Below are positions 56,291-64,000 of a DNA stretch of 64,000 nucleotides, in pieces (positions within the stretch are counted from its first letter, which is position 1; each line of letters starts with the position of its first letter). The notes beneath the pieces are model-generated. The model had not been told where the DNA came from, did not search any database, and worked only from the letters and a program-made list of their open reading frames with translations. This stretch comes from Aselliscus stoliczkanus (lineage: Eukaryota > Chordata > Mammalia > Chiroptera > Hipposideridae): contig CM066736.1 of NCBI GenBank assembly GCA_033961575.1, positions 79,632,852 to 79,696,851 on the forward strand, given 5' to 3'. Both the position numbers and the translations under genes were made by a program.

Positions 56291-58540
56291 TTTCAAACAG
56301 AAACAGCAGGAATTTGGAGGCCACTGATATTCTCCAAAACACTAAAGCCAATCTTCATTAATAATCTCTAAGAGGCTCTCCCTCTTTTAAAATTTTCAAA
56401 TGCTTATTTTTTTGGGTCTTGTCTTTATTCTTTAGCAGATATGGATGAAAGAATGTTATAGAATTTTGAATAAAACCCCCCAATTTAGAAACAGAATCAA
56501 ATATGGAGCTAAAAAGAGATACTATATACTACATATCATTTACCCAAATATCAAGAATACCAAGATATATCAATAATTTTAAAAATTTAGGATTTAGGAA
56601 AAAGAGTTATTAAAGAAAAATTATTTTCAGAAAATTCTAACATCTAGTTGCCTCTAAAGACTTTTAAAAAATATCTGAATAGTTTTACCATAATTTTGTC
56701 ATAGCACTGAGCTCTTACTGGGTATCTCTTATCACTTTCTTAGTATTAGACTAAGCCCTCACTGTAAGAAATACCCAGCTAAGTCAAGATATTTTGGTAT
56801 TCCTAATGCTAAAATGGATCTTCTTTCCCCTCCCTCCCTTCCTAACTACCCTATATAAATTGATTCCTAGGTGATTTCCTCATTTGTGAGTATAATTAGT
56901 AATAAACCTAAAATCTTTGCCAAAACTAATTAACGCGTTACACACCACAGAAAACACAAATACAGGATGTGGAAAACTACTTTACCCTACCCCTGTACAG
57001 TCACCTATAACTTTAAAAATATACAACAGCTGGTTCAATTCTGCAGGGATGCATGGGCCACAGATACGTATTTTTAGAGTTCTATAGGTGATCCTGACAC
57101 TTAACCCTGTTGAAAAAATCCCTTGCTCTAACAGCAACCAACAATATAATACTCTTCAATGAGCTACCTATAATTACAATAAAAATTGATGTCCAATTCT
57201 CTTGAGAGATGAAAAAAGGTAGGTTTCTTTATGTACTTATCTAAGACATTCCTAATTCCACTTTTCAGTTTTCCTAACCCAGTGTTTTCTCTAGGACACT
57301 GAGGTTATTCTTTCAGAAGGTGACATCACCAACTCCTAATTAGCTTAGTAAATGCAATTTCTAAAGAAGAGTACAGAATTTTTTTTCTAAAAGGATTAAA
57401 TCATGGCGTCTTTTTGTAGATATTAGCTCGACCTGTTCCATTTTTGTATTGTTAGATGTCCATTAGATACAAGGTTGGAAAAACTTCATACTACCCAAAT
57501 ACATGACAAATTACAGCAATCACTGCATTACTTGTCACACACAAGACTTCTGAGAAATCTGTTGGGATTTTTCCCACCAACAAATCTGTCTTCCATAGTA
57601 ACTCAAAGGGTGGAAGTTATTGCTTATATAAAGAAGTATTTTATAAAATGAACAACATTCACTATAATTTTGTATAAGACACAAGAACACTCTGAATAAC
57701 CAACGCCTAAAAATAATTTAAAAGTTTGAAACTGAGCCTAAATGTAAACCTGTCTATTAAGCTTAAAACAGTTCTATAGTTAGTTATATTAAAAGTCAGA
57801 AAGAAAATAAACATTTTGTTCCTTTTCCTATACTTACCATTACTTGCAAAGGTGTTTTTGAATGAGATATGCAAGAGCCCTTCCCATTGTGTTCATGAAT
57901 AAATGAGACCCATTCCGATTACCTTTGTTTAAAAACGAAACAAAGCCATTCATCTTGACTCGTTCCCAGAAACATGACATACAAGATCATTCTTCATAAA
58001 ACTGTTTTCTGCCGTTAGCATCTGCATACATCTGAGGCTGTTTCTACCCATGTTTTTACCATTTGAAATCCTTGTGCCTAGCCTTTCTTTCATAGGAGAC
58101 TCCATTCATCAGCTATACGTTTATTAACTCCTAAGAGGTGAAGTGTATACTTACTGACCCAAAGTAACTAGTTAATTTTGGTTTCAGACTAAAGTGCAAA
58201 AAGGGAGGAAGAAAAACAGCATAAAAAACATCAGCATTTTTAACCCTTCGGACACTCTCAGGAGAAAAAAACATGTCCCATCTTTCCAGGGTAGGCAGAC
58301 TCTGAAAAATAACAAACACACAGCATTGTTTTAGTAACATAATTGGAAAAAAAAACACAATACAGTTCATTTGCGTTACTAGGACAATAACTTAAAAACC
58401 AATGATTTCGGTTTGACTTAGCTAGAAAATAATAATTCTTAAAGGAGTCATAAATAGAGTACCACAAATCAAAACGCTCAATATATTTTTAAAATAAGCC
58501 GGCGATCCATCCTAATGAACATCCTGTCTCTGCAGCATTT
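56291..58540. other. repeat-poor stretch, possible intron of a minus-strand gene
   Basis: No young repeats. One consensus-like minus splice donor (ATG/GTAAGTATAG) would lie at 57838/57837, but the sequence upstream of it has no open frame I can support as an exon. Otherwise nothing recognised. Confidence 0.45.
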
Positions 58541-59239
58541 TAGCAGCCACTCTGGGTTTCCCCAAGAACCCGTGCCACTCCAGAACCATCGCGAGCCATC
58601 CACAGGCCTATCCTCATCAATATTCCGCTTCGACATCCCCTTGCTTTCGCCGGCAGGGAGGAGGATGTCGCTTTAACCCGGGTGCGTTACTCCTTCAGGC
58701 CTCGCCTGATCTTGTCTCAATTGCGGGGCCAAAGCATCGTCCGTCCCTTTTGAGGCTTGGCTACCTTCCAACATCGATTTCTCGGATCCTTTTGCAAATC
58801 ATTTTGCATGAAAAAGCCCGTGAGGGTCCGAAACCTTGGCGAGGGGTAAGGTAGGATGGAAAATAAATTTAAGTTAAAAATAAACTGGGGAGGGAGAACC
58901 CAATTCCGTGGGTGGAAACATGTCCGACCCAAGGCGAGAAGGTCGCTTGCTGCCCGGGGTCCCTGCACCCTAACCAAGGGGTCAGCCTCCCCCCACCGCC
59001 CTGTTAGAAGGTCGGAGCCCAGAAGTAAACCGACTCCCTCAAAACCTTATTTGGAAAACAGAGCAAGAAGTGTAGGGGCCACTGCAACCCCTGCAGGACC
59101 GTAAGGCCCGAGACCCGCTCGGCCTCTTGCTGCCGCCTCCAGCCAAACCCGCCCTACATCGGTACCCAGATGCCGCCTCCGCCCTCCGGGTCCAAGGCAC
59201 GGGCCGCCGGCTCTCCGACGGGCTTGTCCTCCACCTCAC

Positions 59240-59330
59240 CGTCCCCCGTGCATCACCATTCAGCTCCCGCGCACCCTAAAACCTCAGCCCGGCTCCGCGG
59301 AATCGTCCCGGCGCTCCTAACATGGCGGCT
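59240..59330 (-). other. candidate first exon of a leftward gene
   Basis: On minus, after the YY1-type site there is a GC-rich leader, then ATGGTGATGCACGGGGGACG (start at 59259) and GTGAGG, a possible splice donor after 59240. If spliced there, only a few codons lie in the exon; an earlier ATG (in the YY1 site) opens a 15-codon frame that stops. I do not recognise the gene. The 5' limit is a guess. Confidence 0.3.
59319..59330 (+). promoter_or_regulatory. YY1-type site
   Basis: AACATGGCGGCT matches the YY1 core (ATGGCGGC), which often lies just downstream of the start site of housekeeping genes and can contain the start ATG. Confidence 0.6.
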
Positions 59331-59383
59331 GAGCTTGCTTCACTCCTGTTGCTCGCTCTGGGCGAGTCCGACCTTGGCGCATT

Positions 59384-59398
59384 TTGGGCATTGTAGTT
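59384..59398 (-). promoter_or_regulatory. ZNF143/Staf-type site, minus strand
   Basis: Read on minus it is ACTACAATGCCCAAAA, one to two bases from the site at 59437. An ETS-type TTCCGG (59397-59402) overlaps its edge. Confidence 0.65.
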
Positions 59399-59436
59399 CC
59401 GGCAATAGCCTCAGGCTTCCGCCAGGCCGCAAGAAG

Positions 59437-59455
59437 ACTACAATTCCCAGAATGC
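59437..59455 (+). promoter_or_regulatory. ZNF143/Staf-type site, plus strand
   Basis: ACTACAATTCCCAGAATGC is essentially the full ZNF143 (Staf) consensus known from many bidirectional housekeeping promoters. Confidence 0.85.
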
Positions 59456-59459
59456 AGAG

Positions 59460-59736
59460 CTCCTGAGCATGGCTATTGGGGCCTTTTGGGCAGAGGAATG
59501 ATGTCATTGCAAAAACCCCACTGCATTCATTGTGCTACGGTCTATCCACCCCCCTGCTGCTGCTGGGCTTGCGATTGCCGCTCGCTCCAGCTGAGCTGAG
59601 AGTAGCAGCGGCACCAGGGCAGGGACGGACTCCAGCCTTTGGACTTAGGACATCGCAACACCTTCCGTTACGTGCGTGACTCATTCGCACATCATTTCTG
59701 TTTATGCCTGGGGTGGGGAGAAAAATCCCAAACCAG
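59460..59736 (+). other. likely first exon of a rightward gene
   Basis: Downstream of the ZNF143 site the sequence is GC-rich and leads to AACCAG/GTGAGT, a strong splice donor after 59736. The true start site is unknown and could lie anywhere in about 59460-59600. An ATG at 59704 is in frame to the donor (11 codons, M P G V G R K I P N Q), but its context is weak and the exon may be fully untranslated. I do not recognise the gene, and its next exon lies beyond the window or is not visible. Confidence 0.55.
59499..59506 (+). promoter_or_regulatory. CRE-like site
   Basis: TGATGTCA differs from the palindromic CREB/ATF site TGACGTCA by one base and lies about 45 bp after the plus ZNF143 site. 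Confidence 0.45.
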
Positions 59737-60248
59737 GTGAGTTGAAGTGATTTATTCAAATGGTTCTACCCAAGTTATTCCTCCCGCTTAATTCTCAAGG
59801 CTTTCTTTTGGGAAGATGGGGGCGAGGGGGCGGGAGAAGTGGGGAGGTGCTCGCAAGCGCTGCTAAGCGAAAAAGCTCTGTGCAATTTGGGTCACTGCAA
59901 AGAACAACTCTAGCAACCTTCCCCCGCCAGAGGACCAATTCCTGCCAATTCTCTAGTCGCAACTCCCCTCAACCTTTTGGAGGCTGAGAGAGGGGGCTGG
60001 GCTGGGGAGGGTGTTGGGAACTGCTTTTGGAAAATCAGAAGAAGGCAGAGGTGGGGGACTGCAGTCCTGTCACATTCGGCCGGAGGGCTGAGGTTTGAGT
60101 GGGAAGGGGTGATGCGTGGGGAGAAATGGAGACTGTGATTTGATGTGGTCGCACTACTTTAGAACATTTCTGTGTTGCTTGGGCGAACACACACTATTCA
60201 TTTTTTAGATGAGCGTGCTTCTTCTGAGGTTAAGTTTTGGGGGGCTCG

Positions 60249-60252
<4 letters not shown>

Positions 60253-60303
<51 letters not shown>
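60253..60303 (+). repeat. (GT)n microsatellite
   Basis: About 25 pure GT/TG units, the longest pure GT run in the window, 520 bp after the splice donor. Confidence 0.98.
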
Positions 60304-61166
60304 TTTGTCTCGCCTTTTCTGCTGATTTGAGGTGACTGTGTCCTTTAATGGTGCACTCCGTGCCAGTCAGAAACATTTCACGTGTCTAGGGAAGCTTCTC
60401 TTAGGCTGCTGGAGGCAGCATTTTCGTTAAGTGTTCTCCCGACTGCAGGATTTCAGGATTGTTTGGAAGTGGAGCCGACAGATTTGTGCTTGTGTGAATG
60501 TTTTAAATTGCATTGCAATAGGCTCCTTGCCACTGGCAGTGGTACCATAATGAGCTGCCGTTTCCTGAGGCACCGTCACCAAGTCCCAAGTAACGGTTTG
60601 GAGAAGGGATCATTAAGGAAACCCGGGTTCGTTTTCCCCTGCATTAGGGAAAAGGAAAGTTAGAAGAAGCACTGTTAACCTTCATTTGCCATTACTGACG
60701 GGTACCCGTGAAAGAGTGATCCTGGCCAGGGACACCAAGGCGCATAGCAGTGGTTTTTGGTTTTTGGTTTTAAATAAACTGACACATTTAACCAGACAGA
60801 AAGCATTCTGACTTATATGATGTTGGCTCTCTTCTTGCAAGTTATTGGGATGATAGTGCAATAAATATGTTACTTTGAGATAAACAGCTGGCCGACTCAA
60901 GAACAGATGGGGCCAGTCTTAGTTGGGAGATCTACAACCTTAGTAACGAATGGACCTGGGGTCAACCACACCCCCTCTTGGGATGCCAAAAGAGGGAGAA
61001 ATGCCATGTACTTGGCACTTAACTTTAAAATGCCAAACCATTTTATAGCCAAGTCAGGCATTGGGGAAAAGTCATTACTGGTTGTCTGCTGCTGCTGAAC
61101 AAATTTTGTTCATTTTTAATTCAGACCCTTAGATCTCCAAAGTTGCAGCTGGGTGATGCTTCGTTT

Positions 61167-61206
61167 AATGCTGCTTGCTACTGAATGCAAAGGACAGACC
61201 ATTGTA
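61167..61206 (+). repeat. copy 1 of an exact 40-bp dispersed duplication
   Basis: From 'aatgctgcttgctactgaat' to 'ggacagaccattgta'. It is identical to 62530-62569. Confidence 0.95.
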
Positions 61207-62529
61207 CTGGGCTTTGTAGTAGAGTGATTTATTGGAATGAGATGAGCAGCTTTTGGATTTGGGGAAAAATGGACTGCCTGGCTTTGCCTCTCCCTACAGC
61301 TCTCTGTTGCTTACTGTCTGCTCTTTTGGGCACCTTACCCGTTTCCTTTGTACCTTCCTTTCCCCACCCTTCTATGTCTCTTGAAGTTCCTTCAGTTTCT
61401 TTCCCTGTTTCTCCATTTACAAATCTCATTTTCCCCCTGTGTTTGCAAATCTTCCTCTCATCACCAGTAGATCACATCTCTTTCTCTAAGCCTCTTTCCA
61501 ATCTCTGAATACCCTCCTTGCCCCTTCCCTACCTCACCCAGAAACTGCAGGCTATGTGTAGACTGTGTGAATAATTATTTGACAGAGTCCTCTTGGAGGA
61601 GGCTTTGTTTTCTTATTCTTGCAGTTGATGTTTGGCAGGATGAGCTGCAATGAGCTTGACCCCTTGGCCTGGTTTGTGGATTGTGTGACAGGCATTACTT
61701 GGCCCTGGAAACATGTGGACAATGAAATGTTGCAGTGGAGCTCATGCCAACCGTATCGGTACCTGTATTAAGAACTGCCAGTGAGTTAGCAAGGTTTTTC
61801 AATGATTTATGTGAAATGTTCTCATGATTCCCAAAGAATAGGTAGGTAGATGTCCCATGGTTTCTGCCTCATTTAATACCTTGTTTTTCATATCCCTGCT
61901 CCAGTAAGTGGTGGGAAGGCTCTTCCCTGTCACCCCCTTTTCTGTTCATTGCAGGGGAGCAACCCAGGTGGCCCAACTGCCAATCTGTTTTTTTTTAGAG
62001 ATACTTGGAGTGACAACATCTTTCCCTCCTGTGGTTTTTTCTCCTTTGTGGAGGAAAGAAGTTTGTTATTTTATACCCTCCTCTTAAGGAGAAGGGTGTG
62101 GTGGTAGTTATGTTTGTTGGTTTAACATCAGTGCTTCTCTAGGCATGAAAAATTTAACTATTGTCCATCTGGAGGCAACTAGTGTGACAAGCAGATTCAG
62201 AAGCTGTCATCCTAGACCTCTCTCTCACCCCCTTCTCATCCCTAAGTTTCTTCTAAGATGCTCTCTCTCCCACACATACAGTTTAGTGTTTTAGGGAAGA
62301 AAAATGAGCTGAACTGTTAGATTTGGCCCCATCACTGCCATCTCTGTGACCTTGAATAGCTATGCATTTTTTGCTGCCTCAGTTTACATATTAGCAAAGG
62401 GCTAATGCTCCTTGCCTCTTGGTTTACTTGGCCTCATGTTATATCCTGCAACAATCTGGCCTCATCCTGTCATTCTGACAACGAATCTTAATTGAGCAGC
62501 TACTATGTTCTAAGGACTGTGGATACGCC

Positions 62530-62569
62530 AATGCTGCTTGCTACTGAATGCAAAGGACAGACCATTGTA
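62530..62569 (+). repeat. copy 2 of an exact 40-bp dispersed duplication
   Basis: It lies between 'ctgtggatacgcc' and 'tgaaaagagaagctcc', where the surrounding old repeat would normally have about 30 unrelated bases. This marks it as the likely inserted copy. Confidence 0.95.
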
Positions 62570-63177
62570 TGAAAAGAGAAGCTCCTCTTGCCCTCATGGA
62601 GTTTATATTCTAATAGATGAGACAGTCCTTGGACCAGTAATTGCACGTGTGATGAATGCTGCTGGCAAAGGGCGATGGATTACAAGGTAGAATAGGAGTG
62701 CCTAACTGGAGCTCTCTCTCCCCTTGTCTGGGTAAATCACTGAAGGTTTCCTGTAGGAAGTGACATTTTAAGAGACTTGAAGAATGAGTGGATGTAATTT
62801 AGGATGGCAGTGGGAGGTGCTTAGAGGGGGGACGAAGAGGGCTTCTGACAGAGAAAAGTGCATGGTTGAAGTACAAAGGAAAAAGTGGTGAATATGAGGA
62901 TTTGAAAGGAGGTCAGTCAGTATACAGGGTTGGGGAGAGACCAGAATGAAGAAGAATGAGGCTGGAGAGGTGGGCAGAGGCTCGAGAGTAGGCAGTTTTC
63001 TGAGCCAGAGGTGAATTTTGGCCTTTATCTTAAGAGCAATAGGAACCTAAGAAAGGGTTTTCATTAGTTAGAGCAATTACATATGTAAAAAGATATTTAA
63101 AAATCACCATGGCTATTAAGTGGAAAAGAGTTTAAGTGAAAAAACCAGGTCTTCACTTAATTTTAAAAGACATTTAA

Positions 63178-63293
63178 GGGCTGGCCGAGTGGCGCGGTGG
63201 TTAAGTGCTGGCTGGGTAAGCCAGCGGCCCCAGTTCGGGTCCCAATTGTGAGGGCCAGTGACACTGCCCTCTAAAAAAACAAAAACAAAAAAC
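63178..63293 (+). mobile_element. Rhin-type SINE, short form A
   Basis: Head GGGCTGGCCGAGTGGCGCGG; end CACTGCCCTCT plus A/C tail. A 10-bp duplication (agacatttaa) lies at 63168-63177 and 63294-63303. Confidence 0.94.
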
Positions 63294-64000
63294 AGACATT
63301 TAAAAAATATCTTTGCTATAGGAAAATAACCATTGCCAACAGCTCACTCCCATTTTATCTTTTTTTGGTAATTTTACTTATCTATAATATTCAAAAGTGT
63401 GAAACCCATTGATTTAGGGAACACTATACAATTAAAAGTATTTTTGAGAAACTAACTTGAATTAAGGAAGTGCAGATCAAAAAGAAACAAGACCCAAAAT
63501 ATTTCTGAAGTTCCCTAAAAGTCAGTTTCCCTTAATTGGAAAGAATTGGCCAAAGTGAATGTGTGAAGACTAAATAGCAAGTCATTTTTGTTGCTAGGTG
63601 AGCGATGATGGTGTCTTGAATTTAAGGTGGTGGCAGATGACGTGGTAAGAAGGGAAGAGACTGGAGAGACACTAAGTTTAAAGATTATAATCGATAAGAT
63701 TGTTGATTGAGTGGATGTGGGAATCTGGAGAAGAGAGAGTCAAGACTTGAGTTTTTCCTTGAACCACTGGGGATACCATTACAAGAGAAAGAGAACATTG
63801 GATGGGGACCAGATTTTTGCTTGTTTTTTTTTTTTTTTTTTTGAGAAGGAAGAGATTTTGGACATGTTGAGTTTGAGGTTCCCGGAAGACATCTAAGATC
63901 TTTTTCTCACCCTGTCTGCATGTATGATGTGGCATGGTGGAATAGAGAGCGCTCTGGTGAGGCTTCCTGAGACCAGATACTACTTATTTATTAGCTGTAT

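Larger units (their letters stand above)
58600..60100. promoter_or_regulatory. CpG island, likely bidirectional promoter
   Basis: GC and CpG rise sharply here in an otherwise AT-rich window, most strongly at 59100-59640. Around 59319-59510 there is a YY1-type site, two ZNF143/Staf-type sites on opposite strands, a CCAAT box in reverse (59475-59479) and a CRE-like TGATGTCA. Such TATA-less islands are typical housekeeping promoters, often driving two divergent genes. A splice donor on plus at 59736/59737 and a candidate donor on minus at 59240/59239 fit transcription in both directions. Confidence 0.8.
59737..62480 (+). other. probable start of intron 1 of the rightward gene
   Basis: It follows the splice donor. 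Repeat-poor, with a (GT)n run at 60253-60303 and a MIR fragment near 62320-62420. No second exon was found. Open frames at 60382-60663 and 61185-61508 lack support. Confidence 0.4.
62485..64000 (+). repeat. long old interspersed repeat, interrupted
   Basis: Ordered blocks ('agcagctactatgttctaag', 'tgccctcatggagtttatat', 'aagtgacattttaagagact', then after 63300 'gcgatgatggtgtcttgaa', 'ttgattgagtggatgtggga', 'ttttggacatgttgagtttg') follow a common ancient mammalian repeat over more than 1 kb. A short SINE (63178) and a 40-bp insert (62530) interrupt it. The family is not certain (LINE-like). Confidence 0.6.

Noticed and set aside
57838..58100. Minus-strand exon ending at ATG/GTAAGT
   Set aside because: The donor is good, but the upstream sequence has stops in all frames within a short distance and no acceptor was clear.
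59240..59259. Naming the leftward gene from its first residues (M V M H G G R)
   Set aside because: Known human proteins that start similarly do not continue in the same way; too short to decide.
59039..59679. Arginine- and proline-rich frames in the CpG island
   Set aside because: High GC removes stop codons on all frames. None has a recognised domain, and the likely start and splice signals do not agree with them.

Overview
The window is nuclear DNA of a mammal and almost certainly of a bat of the horseshoe or leaf-nosed group (Rhinolophoidea). The main clue is about 27 copies of tRNA-derived SINEs whose heads read GGCCGGCCGAGTGGC, the Rhin-1 type known from that group. A SINE with a tRNA-Ile-like head, L1 elements with a short bat-type 3' end, and MIR, L2, hAT and Tigger relics shared by all placental mammals fit this. 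Family names come from memory of consensus sequences; no database was searched. No multi-exon protein-coding gene body could be recognised.

Layout. 1-13.6 kb is non-coding DNA with MIR/L2 relics, one antisense L1 3' end, one LTR-like segment (about 6.09-6.57 kb) and a dense SINE patch (7.1-11.3 kb). 13.65-18.48 kb is one 5'-truncated L1 with a complete target-site duplication, later hit by four SINE insertion events and one mariner-type MITE. 18.5-28.9 kb is relics and scattered SINEs. 28.97-35.5 kb is a three-layer nest: an old L1, a younger L1 inside it, and a long Rhin SINE inside that. 35.5-54.5 kb holds L2 ends, a decayed mariner with a broken transposase, a solo LTR inside a MIR, a minimal piggyBac-like MITE, two Tigger-type elements, a mariner MITE cluster, an L1 3' end inside a MIR, and a hAT-like element split by a SINE.

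54.5-58.5 kb is almost free of recognisable repeats. It leads into the only clear gene-related signal: a CpG island (about 58.6-60.1 kb) that looks like a bidirectional promoter, with a YY1-type site, two oppositely oriented ZNF143/Staf-type sites and a CRE-like site. A likely non-coding first exon on the plus strand ends at a strong splice donor at 59736/59737. A weaker candidate first exon runs leftward. The gene names could not be determined. 59.7-64 kb would be the first intron of the plus-strand gene and contains a long CA/GT microsatellite, an old interspersed repeat and one SINE.

The most interesting observations are about genome dynamics: two SINE families inserted in succession at one target site (three copies of the site), an exact 40-bp duplication 1.36 kb apart that interrupts an old repeat, a multimeric SINE with three tRNA-like heads, a shared 3' domain in different bat SINEs, and a 61-bp piggyBac-type element. 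Nothing here supports an undescribed protein-based system.
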